64,000 bases of DNA from Hericium rajendrae (Eukaryota > Basidiomycota > Agaricomycetes > Russulales > Hericiaceae). The stretch spans positions 1,178,001 to 1,242,000 of the forward strand of contig CM065881.1 of NCBI GenBank assembly GCA_033439255.1, read 5' to 3'. The notes beneath the pieces are model-generated. The model was not told the origin of the DNA. It saw nothing but the letters and a program-made list of their open reading frames with translations, and made no database searches. Each line of letters starts with the position of its first letter. Position 1 is the first letter of the stretch. Positions 21,462 to 33,156 of this stretch are shown one piece after another. A program made the translations under genes and the position numbers.

Positions 21462-24398
21462 ATGGATCAGGACGTGGGACCACCGGAATCCTTGGAACCC
21501 GCTCTCGCAGATTTGCACTTATCGAGCCGTGCACCTCCAACTCTTGACGCCCCGAACCCATGGTCGGATGACCATACCTCCTTACCTCCAACCACACATC
21601 CACCGCCTGATTCAGCAATCACAATACCAGAATCAACCCACACGATGCCCTCATTCGCTGACATTGCTGCAGGAAAGGAGAAGGAGAAGCGAAGTAGTAT
21701 ACCAGTCGACCGGGACGTATTGGATGCATTCGATCCACTCGCAGAGTCGCAGGAGGAGCAAGCCGCGCGCGATGCATGGGCGAGTTCGGAGGGGCACCCG
21801 CCTCCACCAGCACAGCCGGCTCCTGGGCCGTCAGCAGAATCCAGTTATACCGAGTCGTCTGCCGCACCTTCGAAGCCGCAGCCTACGCCCTTCCCGGCCC
21901 TCACAGCTTTTGCGCGTTCTCTCGCCCTCCCCATCGCGCGACGCCCTGCACGTTCCGAGCGCCCTATGTCGATGGACCACGCGACGCTGATACGGACGCC
22001 GGTGATGGGAGATTCGTTTGCAGAGCAGCAGGAAGGATTTGGCGACCAGATGCAGAGGCGGGGGTCCCCGAAGCAGGAGAAGGAAGAGTTCAGAATCAGG
22101 AAGGGAAAGAATTGCTCGGTGGACGTCTGGCCGTCTTCAACAGGGTCGAGCTCAGCATCGCCGGTTGGGGACGGCGCAGTGTTCGACGAGAAGGAAGCGA
22201 GGAGGGAGCAGGGCACGAGTGTGCCGTCTCCAGCTCCACCACCACCGTTTGACTTCCAGAAGTTTTTGGATCAGATGAAAAGCAAGGGGTCGGAACCCGT
22301 GGCACGATATTTGCGATCGTGAGTCCTCCCTTGAAATCACCGGCTGAAGACACCATGTCGATGCTTCACTCATCCCAGCTTCCTGAGCAACTTCTCGAAA
22401 CGGACATTCACTGTCACGGACCAAGTCAAGCTAATCAACGATTTTCTTGGCGTAAGTACGTTTCGTCTATCATAGCCACGAAGCTTCAACATCCATTCCA
22501 GTTTATATCTCAGAAGATGCACGCAGCTGAGCCGTGGCGAAACGCGACCGAGGCCGAGTTTGATAATGCGATGGAAGGGATGGAGAAGCTGGTCATGAAC
22601 AGGCTTTACGACTAGTACGCCCCCAACCTCTCGTACTTTCTCACTGGTCCTTATTTTTTTTTTCCATCAGTATCTTCACACCAGCGATATCCCGTCTCAT
22701 CCCTCCACGCGCAATCACGACAGACGACCTCGAGCGCGATCGCGTCCTTTCGCAACGTATTGCACTATTTGGATGGATCGAACCTCGGCATCTTGACGTC
22801 CCCGTCGAAGATGAGCATGCCGTAGGTGGATTCATGATGTTCGCACAGCAAGGTGCGTTTGGGCGCACTCAACGAAGTCTCGTTGGCTGACTCAATGAAT
22901 GGACAGAGCTTGTGAAAGTCAATCATTACAAGGCGCCCCGCGATAAGCTCATTTGCATATTGAACTGCTGCAAGGTCATCTTCGGTCAGCCTCTTACTCT
23001 TTGAAGCGATGAAGGGCGTGCTGACTTTCTGTGTGATTTTACCATGTATGGCGGGGGCTGCTGTGAACAGGGCTGATCAGGCATCTGGCGAAGGACGAGA
23101 GTGCGGATACATTCTTGCCAATCTTGATCTTTGTCGTATTGAAGGCGAATCCGGAGCATCTGCTTTCGAACGTTGAGTGCGTGTCCTAGTTTTGTTGTGT
23201 TGCGATCTGCCATAATGCTTGTCCTGTGTCCTGTTTACTTACGTCTTCCGGCAGGTTCATCAATCGATTTAGGAACCCAACGAAGCTGCAGAGCGAAGCC
23301 GGGTACTACTTGTCTAGTTTGGTGAATATCTTCCCATCAAAGCAAGGATAGAGGTTGGACGTTCACTGACGATACGGCTGCAGATGGGTGCAGTCTCATT
23401 CATAGAAACGATGGATCACACATCCCTTTCTCAGATCACGCAAGAAGAATTCGAAAAGTAGGCCCGCATCGTCTGCTATCAATACTTTGGGGTGTTAACT
23501 ATCCCGTCACAGGAACGTCGAACGTGCCATACAATCCCTTCCCCCCTCTCGACCACAAACCCCGTCTCATACCTCAACTTCAACATCCGCGACTACATCC
23601 GTCTCCCCGTCGCCATCGCCTACACCTCAGCCGCCTGGTCATGCACCATCAAATTCCACCTCGAGCAACATCCAACGCCCACCAGCTCAACCCATCCCAG
23701 TACCGCCACCACAGCCCATCCCGTCCATGACCTCGCCGCATGCAGGAGAAGAACCCGCACAGCCGCTCTCCCTCAGCGACTTCGACGCTCGCCGGCTACT
23801 GCAACGGACAGGCGACACAATCTCAAAGCCGCTCAATGCCATCGGGCGGATATTCAGCGAGGCGCTCGACGGCGCGGAGGAGCGCTTCATCGCGGCGCAG
23901 GCGCAACTCGCCGCACAGACGCAGACACCCGCGCGAGAGAGTACGAGTACGGGCGTTCCTGAGGGTTTCCAGACGCCGACGCCGTACCGGCCCCGCGTGC
24001 GCCGCGGGCATTCACCCGGCGAACCGAATACGTCCACGGGGTCGTTCCAGTTCCCTGCGGCGGACGAGACGCCGACCAAGGCGTCGTCGCTCGGCGTCCC
24101 GACGGCCGCCCCGGGGCCCGCGCAGCCGCAGTCGCCGCGCCTCGCGGCGTTCTCGCAGTCGAATCCGGGCTCGGCATACCCATCGCGCACGGCGACGCCG
24201 AGCATGGACTTTGACATCCCGGGTCTGCAGGCAGAGATCGACCGCGCGCACGAGCGGCAGGCGGAGGCTGCGCGGGGGACGCTGACGCAGATCTTCCCGG
24301 GCGTGGATAAGGAGATCCTTGAGCTGGTGTTGGAGGCAGAAGGGGGTGATCTGGGCAAGAGTATTGAGAAGCTGCTCGAGATGAGTAGTGGTGTGTGA
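21462..24398 (+). CDS. VPS9: VPS9-domain guanine nucleotide exchange factor with C-terminal CUE domain
   Basis: A multi-exon gene (about eight introns) running from the Met at 21462 to TGA at 24396-24398. The N-terminal ~280 residues are disordered and Pro/Ser-rich. The middle exons carry a helical bundle and VPS9 core: FFQ-type helix [77 protein letters not shown] and [15 protein letters not shown]. The last ~40 residues are a CUE domain ([20 protein letters not shown]), as in yeast Vps9p, which binds ubiquitin. Known role: nucleotide exchange on Rab5/Vps21 GTPases and early endosome fusion, with CUE linking it to ubiquitinated cargo. The long Pro-rich linker between VPS9 and CUE parts is typical of basidiomycete forms. 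Confidence 0.9.
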
Positions 24399-24733
24399 AC
24401 GTGTTGTCGGGCTCTACGTTGTAGATGTGCATTGCTGTCAACATTTTATCACAGTGCTGTTTCTTCTCCTCACCCTTACATGGAAGTAACAAGTGTTCTT
24501 ATCTCTGAGTGAGATCTGACAAACAATAAAAGTCTGTATACATAGAGTAAACAGTATTTACTGGTCAATAATGATGTCATACACGAGCAAAACAAATTGA
24601 AGTCACGAAAATATCAATAGTCCTTTCAGATTCCAAGAAGGAGTGAATTAAATAAAGAAGCAGAGAAAACTGAGAACGGGTATCAAGAAATCTGACACAA
24701 GAAATAGCAACCTTAAAAGTAGACTTCAGACCA
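24399..24733. other. Intergenic, convergent 3' ends
   Basis: The VPS9 gene and the membrane protein gene end toward each other. Base composition changes here from GC-rich coding to AT-rich, CpG-poor sequence. No gene. Confidence 0.6.
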
Positions 24734-26160
24734 TTACACTGCCATTGCTACAGGCTCCTTGTTTCTCATCACCTGTGCAGAGCTCTGACTCTCTACCTCC
24801 TGAGCCCTTTGGAAGCAGATTTCTGATACATGTTGAGCTGGAGCAAGACTTCTTGCTGCATGACTAGTATGCAGAGAGTTCTGCACACTGTCAAAACCCT
24901 TGCCCATGCCTACACGGACAATAATGAGGGTAGGAGCAATTGCCTGTATACATGATGCAGATGAAACTCAAAGTCAGACTCTCAAACTTAATCAACATAC
25001 CAGCACTTGAATTGCAATTGCTTCAGCTATACCCTGTATATTACTATCTTCAACAACAATACAATATAATAAGACAATTAGATAGACTTACAGCATCAAT
25101 GGCAGGAAACAATGAAACTACCAGTGATACAAGAAGTGAAGCAGAAAAGAGTACTCCAGATTCAACTCTGATATTGAAAAAAAGTAAGCAGAAAAACATA
25201 GAATACAACAATGAAAAAATTACATACACCATTGCAATTGCTGAATAATATCTTGTAGCAGCTCCTGAGCCAAGGGTAGTCTTGACTTCTCTTGTCATTA
25301 ACCATATCCTCAGTGCTGTCAGATTATAATATGTCTCATCCTCAGTTAGGTAATCAATCTACATTAAATAGTAGCATACCTATCAGCAAAGTTGTAATAA
25401 CATTTGTTGCCAAAGATAGCCAGTCACCAATGTTGCTAAGATGAAAGGCTAGATCTCCAACTTGATTTTCTTTTGATGCCAGTGATGTGGTGATAGCATG
25501 TTGCTGAAGGCCTACAATAATACCACTGTAGTATGTACTTGCAATATTGCATGCTGAGTTAGACAAAATGTAAGTGCTTGACTACAATGCTAGAATAAAT
25601 TTTTGATACATACCAGTTGAGGCAGCTAGTACAGCCAATGGAAGAGCAATGATCCATTTCTTTTTACCCCAAAGTGTAAAGCACCGATATATCTGTGTAT
25701 CAATCAACATTTTGCATCTATATAGTTAATATTACATACCAAAATTCCATCAGCTGCAATACTAAAAAGGTATGAGATATGTTTCATATCAATTAGCTAG
25801 ACAGAAAATGTAGAATGATTACATACAATGATAGAGTGGCCACACAATCCTCTAAGAGCTGGATGCAGTTGGCCACCAATATTTCATGGTCTGTAGGTGG
25901 ACTACTTGATGAGACACAAGTTAAATCAGGTGTCACAAGGATCTCAGCAAGAGTAGCTGCATTGTCAATGGTGGTGAGCCCAAACAAAATGACAGTGATG
26001 ATCAGATAGTGTGTGTTTGGCCGTTGCCAGACAAGGATGTAAATACACCCAACAAAGAGCATGATATAGATGCCTATAAGTAATAAAATATCAGGCTCAA
26101 AAAAAGTTGATAAACAGACATGACCCTTACCATACAGGACAGCCTTTGTCTAAACAGACA
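24690..26160. other. CpG-depleted block covering membrane gene copy 1
   Basis: By eye only three CpG dinucleotides occur in about 1,470 bp (near 24915, 25685 and 26022), while TpG and CpA are plentiful. CpG frequency returns to normal from about 26180 and is high in the rest of the window. The pattern fits long-term cytosine methylation and deamination at CpG. Confidence 0.85.
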
Positions 26161-26312
26161 TGTCAATAGGACAAACACAAGTCGAGACCTAATCTTACCC
26201 AAAGTGCTGCCAACTGCATCTAAAAACAAAAGCATGAGTCAACGAAAGATCAACGAAAGATTCAGCAACCAATACTGTGTTAACATACCCGGTAATAAAG
26301 ATTGTCGCACAT
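24734..26312 (-). CDS. Multi-pass orphan membrane protein, copy 1 (CpG-depleted)
   Basis: About ten short exons, read from ATG at 26312 (MCDNLYYR) through MQLAALW and TKAVLYG, then IYIMLFVGCIYILVWQ. Next are hydrophobic stretches including YLIITVILFGLTTIDN, then IYRCFTLWGKKKWIIALPL, CNIASTYYSGIIVGL, LATNVITTLLIGM and RIWLMTREVKTTLG. It ends with AIAPTLIIVRVGMGKGF and a cytosolic tail to TAA at 24734-24736. About seven membrane helices are likely. This is a common agaricomycete family without known function; the block LIYRC.LLW..KKW with a late IAPTLIIVRVG is typical. Every intron has usable GT-AG ends and I see no stop inside the joined exons. The gene body has almost no CpG, unlike its paralogue at 27978. 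The N-terminal exon is the least certain. Confidence 0.7.
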
Positions 26313-27977
26313 TTCGGGCTCCTGCCAGAGGTCGAAGAAAGGTGGGCTAGATGATTGCAACGTCGATACATCGCTACTTAAATAACTGACATGGCGACGA
26401 AACGGACGACAGACTATACTGGAGCTGGCATGGAACTGTACGGCCACGAACACGGAAATTAATTCTCCGGATTCTGGCTCCATAATTGCGACAGAAACCG
26501 TCCTCGACAGCGTTGCGAAGGTGCTGTCCTGTGCTCTCACGGAACGCAAAGCCGACGATCTGCAACATTGAAATAGCATCGAGTGCGGGAGCTCCAACGC
26601 GGAGACGCTCTATCTGGACCTCAACGAATTTGAGACGGACATCTTCGAGGCAGCTCTGCGCTTCTTTAGATTGATGTCGTCAAGCTCCCAAGGGCCTACC
26701 TACAAAATTAGCAAGTGATGAACGACCGGGTACTACGGCCGCGTTCGGAAAGCGCATTCCGACCGTCTTCCATTTCGACGCGTAGACTTATGTCTGCAAG
26801 GAAAAATCGAAGGACCCCCTGGCGTGTGAACTATCTGTGCCGGGCGTCGGTAAACTCTCCACATACTTAACGGCCCTTCAATCAAGCTTCGAGTTTATTG
26901 AAGGCGTCTCGCACCTCACAGCATCGTGGTCATCGTTACTATGCGGAGCATAGCACCATGAGCTGGCTCCCGCATGGTGCTTCGTGCCACTTTATTTGGA
27001 CCTCCATGGATGTCGAAGATCAGCACTACTTGATGGACACGCTCGTTGAAGCTCGTATGAACGGAACCGCATTGCATGTTGCGGATCGTGCCGATAGTGC
27101 TGCGGTACGGAGCAAGCGGGAAATGGAGCAGACGAAGTTCATGAACCGCATGGTGGAACCGATGAGGTGCATCGCCATGCGTGGGCCGTGTATCTTTGAG
27201 GATGTAGATCAACGAGCGCTATGCGGATGTCTTTTAAGTTTCCCGGCAAATGAACATACCGCGTTGACCACTGGTAGTAGTTGGCACCTATGTTGACTTT
27301 CCACAGCCTTCAACCGCAACACGCGCATCGCGCGTTCCGTATACAGTCAACAAGGTCGTGGTGCTTCCTGTGGGCCACCGCCGGGAATAGACTGCATGTG
27401 CGCTGACACACGGGCAACGAAGAAGACCCATCGTCTGATCGATGCCGGCGGAATCTACTCGTTCGAGAACAGAGCTGTCTTGTCAAACCCCACGTGGTGC
27501 GTCCAGCGATGTTTTGGAGTGAACAGCCTGAGGGTGTGAGTAGCATGCCAAGCTGGGCCTGCAACGGCGCGATCACGGTGGATCAGCATTCCAGAATCTG
27601 TTTTTGCTTCAATATCAGTATCTGGTATAGATCCGATGAACACACCTGGCTTGCAGTTGTACAAGCAGGACTTATCATACTTAGTACAGTCTCTCGGTGT
27701 GTGGACAATCCCTTGTTCTCTGAAAAGAACAGCACGGAAAGTCTCGTTGGGATGAAGAAAGCAGGAGCATAGAGCATGTTGATGAGCGAGCGGAAACAGT
27801 CGGCATAAGCGCTTATTATGGCCGAATTTGGGAAGATTGGCAGATGACCGACGCGCCGAGGGACGAGGAAACGGATATGTGGCATAGAATTACTGTAGAT
27901 ATAGTATCAAAGAAAACATATACAGCGGTCAGACACCCAATGATAGATAATGGAGCAACACAAACACGCTGCACCTT
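26313..27977. other. Gene-poor region with possible decayed coding pieces
   Basis: No intact gene is supported. A 48-codon stretch at 26572-26718 (+; includes ETLYLDLNEFETDIFEAALR) and one near 26790-26945 (+; includes ACELSVPGVGKLSTYLTALQ) read like protein but stop quickly, so they may be relics of a gene I do not recognise. Base composition is normal here, in contrast to the neighbouring CpG-poor block. Confidence 0.4.
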
Positions 27978-29644
27978 TCAAACAACATCTCCCATACCAC
28001 CGGCGTCCTTCTCACCTTTTATCACCATCGAGACATTCCCACTCATCACGTTCCTCTCGAGCGCAGATCCCACTGACCCCGCCTCTTGAACCGTCCTGAA
28101 ATGAATTCCAGAAACAACTGCACTTTCGTAATCACGGCGGTGAGATGCTGGAGTAGTGTTCAGACTTGCTGCATTGTGTTTCGAGTCCTGCACGGTTTCG
28201 AAGCCCTTGCCCGTGCCTACGCGGACAATGACAAGAGTTGGAGCAATGGCCTGCCGGTACAACGGTCGGTAGTAGAAATGAAACTCAGGCGTGATAAACG
28301 TACCATTAGTTGGTCCATGATTACATTACAAATCGTCTGGTTGATGGTTGATAGTTGTCAGTAAGGATAGCCTACACCACACAGGCAGCTCACCGAGTCA
28401 ATCATAAAAGACAATACAATTGAATCTGCAAGTAGGGATGCTGAATAGAGTACACCGGATTCCACACTTATAAGAGTGAGGATCAGTCGAAATACAGAAC
28501 TAGATAAAAGATGGCGTTCACGTACATCATCGCAATTGCAGCGCGATATCTCTTCGCAGCTCCTTTGCCAAGAACTTTCTCGATATCTCTCGTCATCATC
28601 CAGATTCTCAGCGCTGACAAAGTACCATTCGGGATCCCCGTGGATATCAGTGTGATATGCATTGCACAGATGCGCGATGACGTACCGATCAGAAACGTAG
28701 TACTAATGTTTGTTACTAGTGAAAGCCAGCCGCCAATTTCGGACAGAAGATCTCCGTTATGCGCGATCGCTTCTGCGGTGTCGCGCAAGGCAGGGGACCC
28801 ATTCTTTGCAAGGATGAGGAACTTGACACCGTAGACATTGGAAGCCAAGTTACATGCTGAGCATTGAGTATGAGCATCTATCATACTGATATTGGAAGAT
28901 GTTACGAGACAGACCTGTTGTGCTGGCTAGCAAGACCGATAGCAATGCGATGACCCATTTTCTAGAACTCCACAAGGTTAAGCACCGTGATATCTACTTG
29001 AGGATAAGCAATTGGATTCATACGCAGTATACGGAAGTGTACTTGCCATCAACCCATCTGCGACGATGCTGTGTCACCAAAAATGTCAGGTCACACACAA
29101 TTCGGAAAGTATAACTATACCCGTACATTTTTGCTGTGGACAAGCAATCCTGTGCAAGGACGAATGCATTGTTCACTGGAGACTCATGCTCATAGGCTGG
29201 ACTTGGTATTGGACAGGGCATGAGTGCGCGGCCTTCAAATATGCTTGAGGTAAATAAGTTGGGCGCCAGGAGCGTTAAGGCCAGTTGGGTGGTCGTGAAG
29301 GCAGTGGTGAAAATAAACAGAAGGATAGTTACCGCCAAAAAGCGTGAGTTTTGTTGGCGCCAGACTAATGTGTAGATAGATCCTGCAAATAGCATCACGT
29401 AGACGCCTGAAGAACTGGGCATCACGAACATGTTTACTCTCTTGCATAAAGAATTTCTCACCGTATAAGACAGCTTGCGTCTGAAATCGGAAAACATGCC
29501 AGTACCCTCAAAATGGCGAGATGGTCTGAATGATTTAATTTCTTACCCAAAGCTTCGCGAGAGTAATCTGCAACGACGATAGGTTCAGCAGTTAACAGAA
29601 GTGAAAGGAGATAAGCATACGCGGTATTCGTATTCACCGCACAT
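27978..29644 (-). CDS. Multi-pass orphan membrane protein, copy 2
   Basis: Paralogue of the gene at 24734-26312, in the same orientation. From ATG at 29644: MCGEYEYR, ITLAKLW, TQAVLYG, VYVMLFAGSIYTLVWRQQ, LAVTILLFIFTTAFTT, then ISRCLTLWSSRKWVIALL, NLASNVYGVKFLILAKNG, LSLVTNISTTFLIGT and MTRDIEKVLGKGAAKRY. The end is AIAPTLVIVRVGTGKGFET and a hydrophilic tail to the stop at 27978. The N-terminal exons align one to one with copy 1 (MCGEYEYRITLAKLW against MCDNLYYRMQLAALW), which supports both models. About seven membrane helices are expected. CpG content is normal, so whatever depleted copy 1 spared copy 2. Function unknown; the exact exon joins in the middle are approximate. Confidence 0.7.
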
Positions 29645-31776
29645 ACTGCAGCTGTTAGGATGAGAGCAAGAGAGGCGTCGATTCTGAAAGGAAGAGCAGC
29701 GGTGCCCGATGTGTTTTGTACATGGTGGATGAGCGACCAAACAACATACGCGATATGCATAGTATCAAAGCTTTTTACAACGAAGATCCGATGATCAGTC
29801 CATAGCCAATGGACAAGTGTTATCCTATCTACTCAGCTTGTCCAGATATTTATGGGTATGCGTTGGCCGCTGGCGATACATGATGGAATGATGATCCTGG
29901 TGGTACGGAGGCGCTTGTTCTGTGACACATTGTTACGATGTCTGTTTGGTGGCAATGTGTTGTGCAGTAGGTTTCACCGACGTCCTTGAAGCGCTATGAT
30001 TCTGAAGCACGAACAGAGCACCGAGTCCCTGCAAATTTGCCCCTTTAAACACAACGGAGATATGAAAGCGCTGTACCGGATGCCTGTCTTCAGCATGAGG
30101 CCCTTAGATGCAGAGAGGAGACGGCCATCTCAAGTGATCAAACCACGTCGTGCGATTGCATCCGCTCAGATGCGAGAATTGTTCGAAAGAGGACAGCGCT
30201 TTGCTGATATCATCCGCCTGTGTGCACGATACTACATAGGAACGAGATGGCGGAACATTGAAGCGGGAGAAGGCTAAGAACGCACGGGTGAAGCGCTGCG
30301 ATCCGCGTGTTGCAGAACACCGTGGCTCGTCAAGATCAAGGACCTTGGCTGTGCCCGACCAGCAATGTGCATCACAGAACTTGTTGATGGCGTCCAGCCG
30401 CCTCGCGGTGCAACGTGAAGATCGTGGGCAGCGATGAAGATCAAGTAGGGACATCTGCTTGCGACGCGCGACAAAGAGAAGCAAGCCGGGTGCTATAAAG
30501 GGTACTGCATCAAGCGTCCATTGTTAGACGATCCAGAACACAGAGTCAGCAGGCCGTGGCGAGAGCAAAGGTGGCGGTCACAAGCGAGCGCGCCCGAGTT
30601 GACCACGATCGTGGAGAAGACATCGAAAAGGCTTTACCGTCGAAGGCCTCCGCCCGAGATGACGCCGGTGACTGATCGCCATAGCTGCATCGTAGCGTCC
30701 TCGTCGGGCTGGGCCATCGAAGACCATACGGCCTTTGGACCCGTTCATGATTTGGTGCCGTCGTTTCTCTAACTGCCCTTATCCGCCCTTACCCCACCAG
30801 CACAAACCCACCCATCCAGAGATTCCGAGATGAAGAAGAAGAGAGATTCAAAAGTCACTCCACCTGGTGATAAAGACTGTCAATAAGAAGGGCTGGATGT
30901 GTCGCTCTCCTGATCCCTTGAATCCAGACGACCTGCCATGCAGGACCCTGCGCGATCCCACAGACATCGGTTCCAGGCGATTCTCTTGTCATTGTACGGA
31001 TTAGAGCAAGATGTGCAAAAGCAAATATCTGAATCAACACTTCTGGTCCAAGCAAGGTTCAAAGAGCTTAGCGGACATGAATAGAAAAACGCACATACAC
31101 GTTGGTTGGACTGTGCATCGTCGGACGTGGCAAGCTACGACAAGCGCGCGAATTTGCGGGGCTCTCGAAATTACGGCTTTGGTGACACACTTGATAAATC
31201 CATCTTGCGTTGATAATGATAGTTCGACGATGTCGAGCTATAAGTATAGCGCTGGCTTGAACTGAAGCAATGGAAGTCTTTCTGCGAGTCTGTATTGACC
31301 GTAGGGGCAGATTGAAACGGTGTTCACTTTCCCGATCAGCTCCGACAAGGCGATCCCCGAAGTGCCATCTCCTCGACTACTTCAACTTGGTCTGGGAATG
31401 CGGCATACGATTAGATACAGCAGGACAACATAAGGACAGAGATACAGCAATCGGACACCCTATGATATATGGACCACAGAACACGAGCACGTATATCCAC
31501 TCGCGATCGGCCAGATCGAGCAGCAAAAGACAGAGCAACCGAGCAACCAAACAACCAACAATCGTGAAGAACCAAACAGGTCCGTATCTAATGGCGGTTT
31601 TACAGATGGTATAATGGAAGACATAAAGAAAGACGGGTGTACGCGTGCGTGGGTACTTTTAGAGGCCAGCCTGTCGAGAAACAGAATTCGAAACAAAAGA
31701 CGCAGTGGCGCACGTGCGCCGACCCACTCCTCGTCCCTCCTCGCCCTGCTGCATCCTACTCAAACTCTTCTTCCGC
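29645..31776. other. Gene-poor region, 2.1 kb
   Basis: Open frames of up to 126 codons occur on both strands but none shows a motif, family resemblance or splice-consistent continuation. The sequence at about 31445-31490 faintly resembles that at about 27925-27970 (CAATGATA/CTATGATA context), possibly a shared downstream element. No RNA gene or terminal repeats are seen. Confidence 0.45.
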
Positions 31777-32694
31777 TCAAGGGAGCGGCCACCGCGGGCG
31801 CGCCCTCGCGCCCTGCGGCGGCGGCGGCGGGGTCGCGGAGATGACCGTCTGCGCCGCGCCCGGCTGCCGCGGCCACTCGTACACGCGCGGCGGGGTGCCG
31901 GGCGGCGGCGTCGGCGACAGCTGGCGGAACAGCGCGCTCTGCTCCTCGGGCGTGAGCGGCCGCGGCGCGCGCCCGGGCACCGGCAGGCGCCCGAAGCGCG
32001 TGCGGGCGTGCGCGACGGACGACGGGAGCGGGATGGGCGTGATGTCGGACGTGTGGACGCGCGCCTCGGTCGGCGCGGGCGCGTCGTCGTCGTCGTCGTC
32101 GCTGGAGGGCGCGAGGGCGTCGAGGTCGAGGTCCGGGCGCTGCATGCCGAGGATGCTGCGGCCGCGCTGGCGCGCCTCCATGCGCTGCAGCGCGTGCTGC
32201 GAGGCGGTGTTGTACAGCGCCGTGTAGTGCGTGACCATCGCGCTCGGCTCGAGGGCCGCGCGGCCTGCGTCGGACGCGGAGCGGCGGCGCATGGCCTGCG
32301 TGTATGGGTACGGGGGCGCGATGGGGCTGTCCGGGGAGAGCGGGGAGAGCGCCGCGGGCGGGTCGCCCGAGGCGTGCGGGACGTAGCTGAACAGGCCTGG
32401 GTCGGGGATGCGGAAGACGGGGCTGATGGTGCCGGCCATGTCGTCGTTGGCCGGCTGGGCTGGGGTGCCGCGGCCGCTGGAGCTGGGGGACGAGCTGCCG
32501 CTGTCGGAGAGCACGGGGAGCTCGCCGGGCAGGAGGGGGCGCTCGTCGATGGCGTCGACGAAGAATTCGTCCGAGTCGGGGTCGAACGAGTTCTCGTAGG
32601 TCCATTTGGTGTAGGGTGGGTACGTGACGGGCTCGTCGTCGGGCACGACGACGGTCGGAGCGGAGTTCTGGGGGGTGAAGAGCGGGCGGCCCAT
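31777..32694 (-). CDS. Disordered hypothetical protein, 305 aa
   Basis: A single exon from ATG at 32694 (MGRPLFTPQNSAP). The product is rich in Pro, Ser, Asp and Arg and has no recognised domain. The most ordered parts are an N-terminal YPPYTKWTYENSFDPDSDEF and a possible helix (YNTASQHALQRMEARQRG), followed by six consecutive Asp from a GTC/GAC trinucleotide run. The strong third-position GC and single long frame support it as coding. In-frame Met codons further upstream exist but would add T-rich, untranslated-looking sequence, so 32694 is preferred. Function unknown; similarity to a regulatory or scaffold protein cannot be claimed. Confidence 0.7.
   Translation of the reverse strand: MGRPLFTPQNSAPTVVVPDDEPVTYPPYTKWTYENSFDPDSDEFFVDAIDERPLLPGELPVLSDSGSSSPSSSGRGTPAQPANDDMAGTISPVFRIPDPGLFSYVPHASGDPPAALSPLSPDSPIAPPYPYTQAMRRRSASDAGRAALEPSAMVTHYTALYNTASQHALQRMEARQRGRSILGMQRPDLDLDALAPSSDDDDDDAPAPTEARVHTSDITPIPLPSSVAHARTRFGRLPVPGRAPRPLTPEEQSALFRQLSPTPPPGTPPRVYEWPRQPGAAQTVISATPPPPPQGARARPRWPLP
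32082..32100. repeat. Trinucleotide (GTC/GAC) microsatellite encoding poly-Asp
   Basis: Six GTC units on the plus strand encode six Asp residues of the 305-aa disordered protein on the minus strand. Confidence 0.9.
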
Positions 32695-33156
32695 GTTCGT
32701 GATGAAATAGGGTATAAAAGTTAGTGAAAGAAGGAGGGAGGGTATGAGCAGACGGGGGTATGGGGGTATGTACTTTTGATGTAAGGTGATGGGAGGAAGG
32801 AAGAGGGAGACGCGCCCGTTTGCTTTGATGTAGCCTGCCTCTTTTTTTGGCGCGCAAGTTATTGTCTTCTTTCTATTCGTCGGAACACACGCGGACATTT
32901 GATTGGATCCTTTTCTTACCCCGCACTGCTCTCCGGCTCGAGGCAATGTTGCTGTGTCTCTCATGCACAATGGAAGGAACAAATAACATCGAACAACGTG
33001 CAAGATACAGTCAAAACAATTATATTGTCGCGTGGCTATCTACGAGCGCTGCGCAAGAGCTTTGACGATGCTCCAGCACTTTCGAAACAACCCTCTCATC
33101 AGATGTCCAAATGCTGTTCAGCGATGCGGGGTCACGATGTACATATTTGATACACT
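32695..33156. other. Intergenic
   Basis: About 460 bp between the start of the disordered protein gene and the end of the RNase P p40 gene. A T-rich run at about 32841-32849. No gene seen. Confidence 0.5.

Noticed and set aside
29645-31776. Frames of 60-126 codons as genes in the 2.1-kb gap
   Set aside because: No start context, splice pattern or recognisable sequence; their number fits chance at this base composition.
31705-32724. A 339-codon plus-strand frame opposite the disordered protein
   Set aside because: Almost entirely Arg/Gly/Ala/Val, typical of the reverse of GC-rich Pro/Ser/Asp coding sequence.
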